DNA from: CAZYQW01 sp964649825
GTDB taxonomy: Bacteria > Planctomycetota > B15-G4 > JADJEK01
Assembly (NCBI GenBank): GCA_964649825.1
Contig: CAZYQW010000147.1
Coordinates: forward strand, 62,001 to 126,000
Length of the DNA stretch: 64,000 nt
Reading direction: 5' to 3'
Position 1 is the first letter of the stretch. Each line of letters begins with the position of its first letter. Shown in pieces: positions 36,043 to 45,134 of the stretch. The notes beneath the pieces are model-generated. The model searched no databases. It saw only the letters and a list, made by a program, of their open reading frames with translations, and was not told the DNA's origin. A program made the position numbers and the translations under genes.

Positions 36043-36515
36043 GTACCGGCGGAACGTTCTGGAAGCTCTTTCGGGCTGAAGCGTGCGCAGTCGATCTTTC
36101 CGTCGCGACGAAGAATGAACTGCTGGCCGAGCTCGTGGGGTTGCTCGTCGCCTCGGACCAGATCTCCGAGGACGCGCGCGACGGACTCCTCCACGCGCTG
36201 ATCGAGCGGGAGAAGATCGGAAGCACCGGAATCGGGGGCGGCGTCGCGATCCCGCACGTCAAGAGCGACCGCGTCGCGGACACGGTCACCGCGGTGGGAG
36301 TGTCCAAGACGGCGATCGACTACTCCGCCGTCGATGGAGAGCCGTGCAACCTCTTCATTCTCTTGGTCTCGCCGAAGGAGAAGGCCGAGACGCATCTCCA
36401 GATCCTGCGCTGGCTCTCGAGGCTGGTCCGCGACGCGGACTTCACTCGTTTCATGCGCGGATCCAAGGCTCCGCAGGACGCCATCAATCTGTTCAAGGAG
36501 ATGGGCGGGTCCTAG
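36039..36515 (+). CDS. ptsN: PTS IIA-like nitrogen-regulatory protein
   Basis: 158 residues, GTG start overlapping the hpf stop (GTGA). The EIIA-Ntr/fructose fold has GSTGIGGGVAIPHVKSD with the phosphorylatable His73, followed by FILLVSPKEKAETHLQILRWLSRLVRD. In the nitrogen-PTS this protein relays phosphorylation state to potassium transport, RpoN-linked metabolism and other targets. The neighbouring HPr-like gene supplies the donor; no EI (ptsP) is visible in this window. Confidence 0.95.
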   Translation: MSTGGTFWKLFRAEACAVDLSVATKNELLAELVGLLVASDQISEDARDGLLHALIEREKIGSTGIGGGVAIPHVKSDRVADTVTAVGVSKTAIDYSAVDGEPCNLFILLVSPKEKAETHLQILRWLSRLVRDADFTRFMRGSKAPQDAINLFKEMGGS

Positions 36516-36532
36516 CCGCCCTCGCCACCTCC

Positions 36533-36805
36533 GTGGCAGTCTGCACCGGTTCCGTCATCATTCCAAACTCGCAGGGGCTGCACGCTCGCCCGATCGCGAT
36601 GATCGCCGAGGCCGCGAACAAGCACGTGGCTCGCCTCACCGTTTCCGTCGACGGCCGCGAGGTCGACGGTCGGTCGATCCTCGAACTGATGACCCTCTGT
36701 GCCGCCAAGGGGGACGTGCTCGAGCTGGCCGCAGACGGGGAGGATGCGCGCGCGGTGATCGAAGCGGTCGTCGCGCTCGTCGAGAGCGGATTCGGGGAGA
36801 AGTAG
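36533..36805 (+). CDS. HPr-family phosphocarrier protein
   Basis: 90 residues. SQGLHARPIAMIAEAANKH contains the active-site His17 and GRSILELMTLCAAKGD the conserved serine helix. The GTG at 36533 is the only in-frame start that yields a normal length, but no good Shine-Dalgarno precedes it, so expression probably relies on coupling with ptsN, 17 bp upstream. It donates phosphate to EIIA-Ntr. Whether the serine is regulated is unclear because no HPr kinase gene is in view. Confidence 0.9.
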   Translation: MAVCTGSVIIPNSQGLHARPIAMIAEAANKHVARLTVSVDGREVDGRSILELMTLCAAKGDVLELAADGEDARAVIEAVVALVESGFGEK

Positions 36806-36955
36806 GGGTCTACGCGGATCTTCGGGGTTGATGCGGTACGCGCCCTCAGTTTTGCCCGTTGGCTGGACGAAGTAGGACGACGGACAGTGGGTGAAACTGA
36901 TCTGAGACCGCGGGGAGTCGGGTTCGGATCGCGGTCCGGGCAGGGAAGGGTCGGA

Positions 36956-38167
36956 ATGAAGCGAATCTTGTTCGTCGACGACGACGAGAACGTCCTGAGC
37001 GGGCTCCGGCGTCTCCTTCACCGCCAGCGACGAGAGTGGGAACTTCACTTCGTGGACAGCGCGCAGGCCGCCCTCGACCTGTTGAGCAAGCAACGCTTCG
37101 ACGTCGTCGTGACGGACATGCGCATGCCCAACATGGACGGGGCGACACTCCTGGGTCAGGTGCGGGAGCGACACCCCGAGGTCATTCGGCTCGTTCTGTC
37201 CGGCCACACGGACGAGCGAGACACTCTGCGCGCCGTGGCCGTCGCCCATCAGTTCCTGTCGAAGCCGTGTGAACCCGACAAGCTGCACGAGGTCGTCAAC
37301 CGCGCATGCGCGCTGCAGGGCGTCTTGACGCGGGAGAGCTTGCGCAGCGCCATCGGACGGGTCGACGCGTTGCCTGCCGTGCCGCGAGTCTTCCAGGAAC
37401 TCACCGAGGTGCTTCGCGACCCGAGCGTGGGGATCGACCGCATCGCGGAGATCATCGTTCGCGACGCCGCGATGTGCGCCAAGCTGCTCCAGATCGTGAA
37501 CTCGAGCTTCTTCTCGCTGGCTCGCCGGATCACGGACATCAAACAGGCCGTTGCGCTGCTGGGCGCCAACCTCATTCGCGACCTGGCGGTCTCGCTCGAG
37601 GTGTTTCGGGGGTTCGCGCGCGACGCCTGCATCGAGGACTACTCGATCGATGACGCGCAAACGCACGCCAATCACGTGGCCCGGCTCGCTCGCCAGATCG
37701 CACCGAGTCCCTCGGTGGCCCAGGATGCGTTCATGGCGGGGCTGCTGCACGAAGTCGGGCGGCTCGTGCTCGCGTCGCGCCTCGCGGAGACCTTCCGTGC
37801 GATGCTCCGCCGGGCGCGGGACGAGCAGCGACCGCTCGTCGACATCGAGAGGGAAGAAATGGGCGTCACCTACGCAGAGATCGGCGCGTACCTGCTCGGC
37901 ATGTGGGGAATGCCCTACGCGATCGTCGAGGCGGTCGCGAGCCACTGCGAGCCGTCGCGAGTCGCTCCGAGCTCGTTCGACGTGCTCGGGGTGGTCCACG
38001 TCGCGGATTCCCTCATCCACGAAGCGACGGCCCACGACGATGGAACTCTCGCGGTGGAGGCCATTCCGGTCGACGAAGCGTTCGCGGAATCCGTCGGCGT
38101 CGCCGCCCAACTGCCCCGCTGGCGCGACCTCGCCGCGCGTCAGGTCAGCCTCGCCCAACCGGCGTAG
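36956..38167 (+). CDS. Response regulator with HDOD output domain
   Basis: 403 residues. The receiver domain (1-120) has FVDDDENV, phospho-acceptor Asp54 (VVTDMRMPN), Ser/Thr switch VLSGHT and Lys in FLSKPCEP. Residues about 130-330 form an HDOD domain (VDALPAVPRVFQELTEVL, VNSSFFSLARRITDIKQAVALLG, FMAGLLHEVGRLVLA). HDOD proteins are non-enzymatic relatives of HD hydrolases that interact with signalling partners in motility and cell-cycle control. The ATG follows GGAAGGG. A related receiver protein follows 76 bp downstream. Confidence 0.92.
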   Translation: MKRILFVDDDENVLSGLRRLLHRQRREWELHFVDSAQAALDLLSKQRFDVVVTDMRMPNMDGATLLGQVRERHPEVIRLVLSGHTDERDTLRAVAVAHQFLSKPCEPDKLHEVVNRACALQGVLTRESLRSAIGRVDALPAVPRVFQELTEVLRDPSVGIDRIAEIIVRDAAMCAKLLQIVNSSFFSLARRITDIKQAVALLGANLIRDLAVSLEVFRGFARDACIEDYSIDDAQTHANHVARLARQIAPSPSVAQDAFMAGLLHEVGRLVLASRLAETFRAMLRRARDEQRPLVDIEREEMGVTYAEIGAYLLGMWGMPYAIVEAVASHCEPSRVAPSSFDVLGVVHVADSLIHEATAHDDGTLAVEAIPVDEAFAESVGVAAQLPRWRDLAARQVSLAQPA

Positions 38168-38243
38168 ACGGCGCTGACGCGGCGCTCGGGGCGAGGATCC
38201 GGCGCCGGGCGACTCAAGGTGACCGTGCGGCGAGGACGATCGA

Positions 38244-39389
38244 ATGAGCATGGGTGACGTGACACGCAAAGTGCTCCTCGTGGACGATGACGAGCGGTTG
38301 CTCGCGTCGTTGACGCGGACGCACCGGAAGGAATACGACCTGACGACCGCGGTCGGCGGCCCGGCCGGGCTGTCCGCGTTGGAAACCAGCGGCCCGTTCG
38401 CGGTGGTAGTGTCGGACTTCCAGATGCCCGTCATGGATGGGATCACGTTCCTACGACACGCGCGGCAAATGGCACCCGATACCGTCCGCATCCTTCTGAC
38501 GGGGAACCCGGGGCTGCAGCTTGCGGTCGACGCGGTCAACGAAGGCAGCGTGTTTCGCTTTCTGACGAAGCCATGTGCTCCGGAGACGTTCCAGGCCGGG
38601 GTCGGCGCGGCAATCGAGCAGTTTCGGTTGAAGCACATGGAGCGGATCCTCCTGGAGCAAACGTTGCGCGGAAGCGTGGACGTGCTCGTCGAGATCCTCG
38701 GGCTGGTGAATCCGACCGCGTTCGGTCGGGCCCGACGCGTGCGGGATTACGTCGCGCACGTCGTCCACAAGCTGAAGCTGGATGACGCCTGGCAGTTCGA
38801 GACCGCGGCGCTCCTGTCGCAGATCGGCTGCGTGGCCCTGCCCGGCGAGGTGTTGGAGAAGGCCGCGGCCGGGGAAGCGCTCGACGCGGAGGAGACGGCG
38901 ATGATCGGGCGCCACCCACGGATCGCCCGAAACCTTCTCCGCAACATCCCGCGCCTGGAGGGAATCGCTCGGATCGTCGAGCACCAGTCCCTGCCCGGCC
39001 GTGATGGGCTGCGGTTCGGGTCGGACCTGCCGCTCGGAAGCAGGATCCTCGCGGTTGCGAGCGAGTACGACTCGTGCGTCTCGAAGGGGACGAGTCGCGC
39101 CGACACCCTTCGCATCCTGCGTGATCGAGCGAGCTCGCCGAACCGCGAGCTGATCGATGCGCTCGCGGACTTCGGGTTCTCCGACGAGGAGACCGTGGTG
39201 AAGGAGATCCCGGTGGCGCTTCTCGACCCAGGGATGCTTCTCGATCAGGACGTCGTTCTCGCCAACGGGAGCCTGCTGGTATCCCGCGATCACGAGGTGA
39301 CGATGAGCATGGTCGAGCGGCTTGGGAACTTCGCGCGCCTCGGGACGATTCCCGCGTCGATTCGCGTGCGCGTCAAGCGAACGGATTGA
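38244..39389 (+). CDS. Response regulator with degenerate HD-GYP-type domain
   Basis: 381 residues. The receiver is complete (LVDDDERL, Asp58 in VVSDFQMPV, LLTGNP, FLTKPCAP). The following region aligns by pattern with HD-GYP phosphodiesterases, but the key metal-binding motifs are lost: the HD position reads LLSQIGCVALP, and the HHE..DGxGYP position reads VEHQSLPGRDGLRFG. It is therefore probably not a cyclic-di-GMP hydrolase but a protein-interaction regulator. It is paired with the preceding HDOD regulator and the kinase downstream. ATGs at 38244 and 38250 are both possible starts. Confidence 0.85.
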   Translation: MSMGDVTRKVLLVDDDERLLASLTRTHRKEYDLTTAVGGPAGLSALETSGPFAVVVSDFQMPVMDGITFLRHARQMAPDTVRILLTGNPGLQLAVDAVNEGSVFRFLTKPCAPETFQAGVGAAIEQFRLKHMERILLEQTLRGSVDVLVEILGLVNPTAFGRARRVRDYVAHVVHKLKLDDAWQFETAALLSQIGCVALPGEVLEKAAAGEALDAEETAMIGRHPRIARNLLRNIPRLEGIARIVEHQSLPGRDGLRFGSDLPLGSRILAVASEYDSCVSKGTSRADTLRILRDRASSPNRELIDALADFGFSDEETVVKEIPVALLDPGMLLDQDVVLANGSLLVSRDHEVTMSMVERLGNFARLGTIPASIRVRVKRTD

Positions 39390-39413
39390 CCGGATCCGCG
39401 TCGCGGCGCGGCG

Positions 39414-39435
39414 GGTTCCGCCTCGGGGCGGAACC
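39414..39435 (+). terminator. Hairpin after the HD-type regulator
   Basis: A perfect 9-bp stem GGTTCCGCC/GGCGGAACC with a TCGG loop, 24 bp after the stop. No T-run follows, so termination is likely but not certain. Confidence 0.45.
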
Positions 39436-39640
39436 TGGCGCCGTCCCCGATGCCGTCCGGTCGATGCCGCTGGGATTCGGTCGGACGTGGCGGAGATACC
39501 TCACATTCGTCGCTCCGTTGTTCCGATGAGGACTTCGGGTCTCCCAGTGGGTCGGCGGCGCGGCGGCTCGTCGGCCGGCCTCTCGGGGGCCGATGAGGAG
39601 CGCGCGCGGGGAGGTCTCGCACCACGGAGATGGGCAAGAG

Positions 39641-41776
39641 ATGAATCGTCGAGAGCCGGATCCAACGACGGGCTTCAGGGTTCCCAGGCAGACGGTCGGG
39701 AAGTTCTCGATCCGCTACAAGGTCGGCGTCGCGCTGCTCTCGCTCGGTGCCCTGCTCCTGGCCATCATCGGACTGACGTATCAGACGTTTCAAGACGTCG
39801 GATCCGACAACGAACGGAAGGAGCTCTCGCGCGCACAGGAATCCAGCGTGTTCCGGATTCAGCTCTTGGCCGTGCGATTGCTGCGCGGAGAGCGGCTCGA
39901 GGAGGAGATCGTCGCGGAGAACGAGCAGTTCGAGGGACGCCAGCGGATCCTGTTCGCCCGCACGGACGACGAACTCCTCGCCGCCGGACCGACGCGCGCC
40001 CAACGGACATGGGAAGCGTATCGCGATTCGTGTCGAGCGGTGATCGACTGCGACCAACGGCTCGCCGAGGGCGCGGACGCCGCCCAGCAGCGATTCGCTC
40101 CATGGTTGGCGTCCCTGTCGGCGCTCGAGCCTGCCATCAACCCCGACCGCGAGAACTACGAGGACTTGCTGGGCCTCATCTCGAGCTGCCGCGCGGCCTC
40201 CTCCGTTCTCCATGGTGCCTTTCTCAAGCTCGTTTCGGCGCCTCCCGGCGATGCGGAGCGCCAGGCACGGCTCAGCCTGTCCGTGACCACCGAGATCATG
40301 TCGAACGCCCTCGAGAACCTGCACGAGGGCTTTCTCGACGCTCAAGCCGTTCCGCCTCGGAGTACGCCGGGGCTCGAGAGGCTGGCCGAGTGCAAGGCGA
40401 TCTGGAACCTGCTGTCCAGCGATCTCGACGTCGTCGTCCGCGACAAGGTGAAGCTGCTCGAGCTCGTCGGGCCGTCGAACGGCGTGAGCCTCGTGGATTG
40501 CTTCGAGTCCATGATCGAAGCTCAGCAGGACGCATCGAGGCTCTACGACGAGAGCGCCGCCGATCGTCGTCGCCTGTTGACGCGGATCCTCGCCGCCAGC
40601 GCAGTGATCGTCATCGCGCTCATCGCGATCCTGATGATCGGCGTCCGCAGATTCGTCGTCGATCCGATCCTGCGCCTCACCGCGGGAACCATCCATCTCT
40701 CCCGCGGAGCGTTGGACACACGGATCGACGTCGACACGCGAGACGAGCTCGGGCTGCTGGCCCACTCCTTCAATTCCATGGCCGAGAGCCTGGCGGAGTC
40801 GCGCCAGCAGCTCAGAGCATGGGCCGAGACGCTCGAGGAGCAGGTTCGGACGCGCACGGACGACCTTCGCGCCGCGAACGAGAAGCTGATCGAGGAGAGC
40901 GAGCAACGTGAACGCATCGAGGGCGAGCTCCGCATGGTCCAGAAGCTCGAATCCGTCGGTCGGCTCGCGGCGGGGATCGCTCACGAGATCAACACTCCGA
41001 TCCAGTTCATCAACGACAACACCCGGTTCCTCGGCTCCGCTTTCGCGGACTCGATGCCGGTCCTCGTCAACGCGAAGGCGGTGGCCGAGCGCGTGCGCGA
41101 CGGCCTGGCGACGACGAAGGACGCCGAGGAGCTCTTGGCCGAGATCGAAGCGGCCGACGTCGACTACTTGGTCGCCGAGACGCAGTCGGCGATCGAACAG
41201 TCGTTGGACGGGATCGAGCGCGTGACTCGGATCGTGCGCGCGATGAAGGAGTTCTCCCATCCCGGCAGCGACGAGAAGACCTGCATCGACCTGAACCGCG
41301 CCATCGAAAGCACGGTCACGGTGGCGAGCAACGAGTGGAAGTACGTCGCCGAGCTCGAGATGAACCTCGATCCGGGCCTTCCCCCGGTGTCCTGCCTTCC
41401 GGGCGAGATCAACCAGGTCATCTTGAACATGATCGTCAATGCGGCCCATGCCATCGAGGACGTCGTCTCTCGCACGCCGAAAGGCCGGGGCAAGATCCGA
41501 GTGTCGACGAGCCAGGAGGGTGGAGATGCGGTCGTCCGGATCTCCGACACGGGCTCGGGCATACCCGCCGAGATTCGCGACAAGATCTTCGATCAGTTCT
41601 TCACGACGAAGGACGTCGGGCGAGGAACGGGACAGGGTCTCTCCATCGCGCATGGGGTCGTGGTCGGCAAGCACGGCGGGACGATCGATCTGGAGTCCGA
41701 GGTCGGAAAGGGGACGACGTTCATCGTGCGGCTGCCTCTGCAGGCGAGCGCGCTCGAAGGTGCCCTGGTCGGGTAG
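39641..41776 (+). CDS. Membrane sensor histidine kinase (HAMP, HisKA, HATPase)
   Basis: 711 residues. Two membrane spans (about 27-47, ALLSLGALLLAIIGLTYQ; about 310-332, LAASAVIVIALIAILMIGV) bracket a helical extracytoplasmic sensor domain of about 260 residues. A HAMP domain, a coiled coil (WAETLEEQVRTRTDDLRAANEKL) and GIAHEINTPIQFIND with His448 follow. The ATPase boxes NQVILNMIVNAAHAI, GSGIP and GRGTGQGLSIAHGVV are intact. The start at 39641 has GGAG upstream. It may phosphorylate the two preceding receiver proteins. The signal is unknown. Confidence 0.93.
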   Translation: MNRREPDPTTGFRVPRQTVGKFSIRYKVGVALLSLGALLLAIIGLTYQTFQDVGSDNERKELSRAQESSVFRIQLLAVRLLRGERLEEEIVAENEQFEGRQRILFARTDDELLAAGPTRAQRTWEAYRDSCRAVIDCDQRLAEGADAAQQRFAPWLASLSALEPAINPDRENYEDLLGLISSCRAASSVLHGAFLKLVSAPPGDAERQARLSLSVTTEIMSNALENLHEGFLDAQAVPPRSTPGLERLAECKAIWNLLSSDLDVVVRDKVKLLELVGPSNGVSLVDCFESMIEAQQDASRLYDESAADRRRLLTRILAASAVIVIALIAILMIGVRRFVVDPILRLTAGTIHLSRGALDTRIDVDTRDELGLLAHSFNSMAESLAESRQQLRAWAETLEEQVRTRTDDLRAANEKLIEESEQRERIEGELRMVQKLESVGRLAAGIAHEINTPIQFINDNTRFLGSAFADSMPVLVNAKAVAERVRDGLATTKDAEELLAEIEAADVDYLVAETQSAIEQSLDGIERVTRIVRAMKEFSHPGSDEKTCIDLNRAIESTVTVASNEWKYVAELEMNLDPGLPPVSCLPGEINQVILNMIVNAAHAIEDVVSRTPKGRGKIRVSTSQEGGDAVVRISDTGSGIPAEIRDKIFDQFFTTKDVGRGTGQGLSIAHGVVVGKHGGTIDLESEVGKGTTFIVRLPLQASALEGALVG

Positions 41777-41867
41777 TCGGCGTGCTCGGAGCGAGAAACG
41801 GCCTCAAGACGGTCCCGGGCGAAGTCGAAGTACCGACGGACCGGGAGGTTTTCTGGGATCGGCGACC

Positions 41868-43082
41868 ATGATCAGACGCACGGTGCTCTCGTTCCTGGCG
41901 GGCGTGGCAAGCATGGCCGCCATCGGTGTGGTTGCCGGCATCCCCGGCGGGGCGCCGCGCGGAGTCCACGAGCGCGCTTCGAACGCGCAGAAGCCGGCCC
42001 GCGAGGAGCCGCCGCCGGTCACGGACCCGTCACCCTCGTCACGAGGAGCGCCGGTGGATCCCGCTTCTGCGGCCGGGGAGACCTTCCGTTACGACCCGAT
42101 CGATCGCGAGCACGAGCCGATCGAGCCGATTCCGACCGACGTCGAGCTGTTCTTCGAGGATTACCTGGAGCTCGACTACGACCCGGATCGCATCGAGCTC
42201 GGCCGCCGGCTCTTCCATGACGTCCGGCTGTCACGGGACGACTCGCTCTCCTGCGCGAGCTGTCACGACCTGCGTTACGCAGGCATCGACCGCGCGATCA
42301 CGGCGACCGGATTCAACGGCCAGATCGGCGCGCTGAACACTCCCACCGTCTACAACGCCGTCCTCGGCATCGCGCAGTTCTGGGACGGCCGGGCCCCGGA
42401 CCTGGAGACCCAGGCGGACGGCCCTCCGACCACCCCGAGCGAGATGGCATCCAGTTGGAACCAGATCCTGTCCAAGCTCGCCGCGGACGAGAGCATGCTG
42501 CAGCAGTTCCAGAAAGCGTTCCCGGACGTGGACTTCTCCGCCGGGATTCCTCCCGATCTGCCGGTCGTCGCCATCGCGGACTTCGAGCGGACGCTGATCA
42601 CGCCGGATTCCCCCTTCGACCGGTACCTGCGCGGGGACGACGCGGCGGTGAGCGAGCGCGTGAAGGAGGGCTACCAGATCTTCAAGGACGTGGGCTGCGT
42701 CGAGTGCCACTACGGCTTGGCGGTCGGGAACGCGTCGTATCAACGTCTAGGTCGAACGCGCGAGTACGAGTTCCCCTCGATGGACGACATCCACCTCGGG
42801 CGCTTCAACGTCACCGGGCTGGAGGCGGATCGCCACGCGTTCAAGGTCGGCGGTCTTCGCAACGTCGCCCTGACGGCGCCATACCTTCACGACGGCTCGG
42901 TGACGACCCTCGATGAAGCGATCCGGATCATGGGGGAGCACCAGCTCGGACTGGCCCTGTCCGACGGGCAGGTCGAGCGAATCGGGGCGTTCCTCACGTC
43001 GTTGACGGGAACGGTCGACGGTCGCCGGTTGGACGAGATCCAGAACACCATCGACCATCGAGACGGCGGCCGCGCTCGTTAG
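41868..43082 (+). CDS. Di-haem cytochrome c peroxidase (MauG/CcpA family)
   Basis: 404 residues. A signal peptide (SFLAGVASMAAIGVVAG) is followed by a charged linker. Haem sites are CASCH (Cys129, Cys132, His133) and CVECH (Cys277, Cys280, His281). Family landmarks include LGRRLFHDVRLSRDDSLSC, ALNTPTVYNAVL, FWDGRA, FKVGGLRNVALTAPYLHDG and the C-terminal LTGT. It probably reduces H2O2 in the periplasm or acts in a MauG-like oxidative maturation. The cupredoxin gene 21 bp downstream is a natural electron donor. Confidence 0.93.
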   Translation: MIRRTVLSFLAGVASMAAIGVVAGIPGGAPRGVHERASNAQKPAREEPPPVTDPSPSSRGAPVDPASAAGETFRYDPIDREHEPIEPIPTDVELFFEDYLELDYDPDRIELGRRLFHDVRLSRDDSLSCASCHDLRYAGIDRAITATGFNGQIGALNTPTVYNAVLGIAQFWDGRAPDLETQADGPPTTPSEMASSWNQILSKLAADESMLQQFQKAFPDVDFSAGIPPDLPVVAIADFERTLITPDSPFDRYLRGDDAAVSERVKEGYQIFKDVGCVECHYGLAVGNASYQRLGRTREYEFPSMDDIHLGRFNVTGLEADRHAFKVGGLRNVALTAPYLHDGSVTTLDEAIRIMGEHQLGLALSDGQVERIGAFLTSLTGTVDGRRLDEIQNTIDHRDGGRAR

Positions 43083-43103
43083 GAATCGAAGGAGCAAGCA
43101 GCC

Positions 43104-43814
43104 ATGGTCCGCGCGAGGGAACGGTCACGCTTGGTCTGGTTCGGCGCCTGCATCGTGTCCGTGTTGGTCCTGCTCGACGCGAGCCTTGGACGACGGGTCG
43201 TCGCGTCCACCGATCGATCGCGGGACGGCACTGAGCGGACGGGATCGGTGCGCGGCCGGTTCACGTCGCTTCAACGGCTGCTCACGCGGGGAGCGACCAG
43301 CCAAAGAGACGTCGTGATCTACCTCAAGAGCGAGGCGCCCGCGAAGCACGCGCCGCCGGCCGTCCCGGTGGAGGTGATCCAACGAAAGCTCCGATTCGAG
43401 CCGCACGTCCTCCCCGTCCTGCAAGGGACGCCGGTGCGATTCGTGAACAAGGACGACGTCGACCACAACGTGTTCTCGAACGGAGATTGCTGCCGGATCG
43501 ACGTCGACATGTCCCCTCGGTCCGCGGCGCCGTTCACGTTCGAGCGGGCCGGCGCGATCCCGATCATCTGCCGCCTGCATCCGGAGATGTCGCTCTGGAT
43601 CATCGTGCTCCCGGAGCCGTGGTTTACGCGCGTCGAGCTGGAGAAGACGAAGGACGAAGGCGGCCGGCGCTACGAGGCGGACTATTCGATCAAGGACGTC
43701 CCCCCCGGCGAGTACACGCTGACGTTCTGGAACAAGAAGCTGAAGCCTCGGGAGTACTCGGTCGTGGTGAGCGCCGGCGCGGAGACCGCGCTGGACATCG
43801 AGATCGCGGAGTAG
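43104..43814 (+). CDS. Exported cupredoxin with a C-terminal beta-sandwich domain
   Basis: 236 residues. The N-terminal hydrophobic segment (LVWFGACIVSVLVLLDA) is a signal or anchor. A plastocyanin-like domain (about 68-170) holds the likely type-1 copper ligands His121 (DHNVFS), Cys156, His159 and Met162 (CRLHPEM). A carboxypeptidase-regulatory-like beta domain follows (DVPPGEYTLTFWNKKLKPREYSVVV). This layout occurs beside di-haem peroxidases and methylamine-utilisation-type proteins. It presumably passes electrons to the peroxidase encoded upstream. Confidence 0.85.
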   Translation: MVRARERSRLVWFGACIVSVLVLLDASLGRRVVASTDRSRDGTERTGSVRGRFTSLQRLLTRGATSQRDVVIYLKSEAPAKHAPPAVPVEVIQRKLRFEPHVLPVLQGTPVRFVNKDDVDHNVFSNGDCCRIDVDMSPRSAAPFTFERAGAIPIICRLHPEMSLWIIVLPEPWFTRVELEKTKDEGGRRYEADYSIKDVPPGEYTLTFWNKKLKPREYSVVVSAGAETALDIEIAE

Positions 43815-44093
43815 CCGGACGCGGCGTCGCTTCATGTCGCCGGCGGCGAGCGAACGCCTCATCGCGGCATCGACTCGTTCGCGAGCATCTCCGAGCCCTT
43901 CCGAGCCTCTCGAAGACCTCGCAAGTCCTCGATGCTGAGCCCCCCGCGTATCCGTGAGTCGCGTTCTGCAACGCGTCAGGACTTTCCGCCGCTCGATTCT
44001 TCTCTCCTGCTAAAGCTCCTCTCCGCCGCCCGCCGATAAGCGATGGCATCTGAGTCGATCCTGCCTGAGTCGGGCAGCGCGGACGGAGCAGCG

Positions 44094-45134
44094 ATGTTTA
44101 TTTCCAGGCGCAAGACACTTCTTGGGGTCGATATCGGCACCGACTCCATCAAGGCCGTCGAGCTCACGTCGCAAGGCGACGAGCTCGTTCTGACTGGCTA
44201 CGGCCAGATCGAGGTGCCGAGCGGGGCGGAGCACGCGGACGCACTGTCCGACCTCCTGAAGGCCTGCAACTTCCACAGTCGGCGCGCGTCGACGTCGGTT
44301 TCGGGCCGATCGGTGATCGTCCGATTCCTCTCGATGGTCGACGTGCCCGAATCGAACCTGAAGTCGGCGATTCGCTTCGAGGCGGACAAGTACATCCCGT
44401 TCGAGCTTGACGAAGTCGTGATGGACTGCGTTCGGCTGCACGGAACCAGCGGTGAGCAGGGAGAGATGCGCGTGCTGCTCGTTGCCGCGAAGCGCGACGT
44501 CGTCGACACTCGGGTGCAGCTCCTGCGCAAGGTGGGGCTGGAGCCGGGACTCATCGACGTCGATCCGTTCGCGGTGGGGAACGCCTTCGAGCTGGTCGCG
44601 CGGGCGAACAACGATCCGACGCTCGGTTCGCGCGTGTCCGCGCTGATCGACATCGGCTCGGCGAAAACGACGGTGACCGTCGTGAAGAACCACGAGCCGC
44701 GGTTCACGCGCGAGGTGTACCTCGGCGGAGAGGACTTCACCGGCGCGGTCGCGAAGCGGCTCGGCGTGGACACCGGCGAGGCGGAGAACCTGAAGCGGGA
44801 TCCGGGCGAGCGCGAGGAAGAGCTGCGCAGCGCGCTGAACCACTCGATCGACGAGCTGGCGAGCGAAGTCATGCTGTCGCTCGACTACTACGAGGACCGC
44901 CAGGACGGAGAGCGCGTCGAGAACGTCTACCTCTCCGGCGGAGGGGCTCGCACGCCGTTCCTCGAGGAGGCCCTCGAGAAGGCGTTCGAACGTGAGACAT
45001 CGGCGTGGAGCCCGGTCTCCGGCCTCTCGGTCGATGGCGGCTCGGTCGACGTCGACCTGCTTTCGGGCAACGCTCCGCAGCTCGCGGTCAGCGTCGGCCT
45101 CGCGTCACGCGTGGCGAAGGAGGGATCCCGATGA
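44094..45134 (+). CDS. pilM: Type IV pilus assembly ATPase-like protein PilM
   Basis: 346 residues. Actin-fold motifs are present: LLGVDIGTDSIKAVEL at the N-terminus, SVSGRSVIVRFLSMVDVPE, the ALIDIGSAKTTVTVV phosphate loop and VYLSGGGARTPFL. The start at 44094 has GGAG eight bases before; an in-frame upstream ATG at 44043 would add 17 atypical residues. PilM is cytoplasmic and binds the N-terminus of PilN, linking the motor to the inner-membrane platform. It is the first gene of the pilM-N-O/P-Q operon; the stop overlaps pilN by four bases. Confidence 0.94.
   Translation: MFISRRKTLLGVDIGTDSIKAVELTSQGDELVLTGYGQIEVPSGAEHADALSDLLKACNFHSRRASTSVSGRSVIVRFLSMVDVPESNLKSAIRFEADKYIPFELDEVVMDCVRLHGTSGEQGEMRVLLVAAKRDVVDTRVQLLRKVGLEPGLIDVDPFAVGNAFELVARANNDPTLGSRVSALIDIGSAKTTVTVVKNHEPRFTREVYLGGEDFTGAVAKRLGVDTGEAENLKRDPGEREEELRSALNHSIDELASEVMLSLDYYEDRQDGERVENVYLSGGGARTPFLEEALEKAFERETSAWSPVSGLSVDGGSVDVDLLSGNAPQLAVSVGLASRVAKEGSR

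Noticed and set aside
39290..41674. Minus-strand open frame of 794 codons opposite the histidine kinase
   Set aside because: Antisense shadow of a kinase with complete catalytic boxes.
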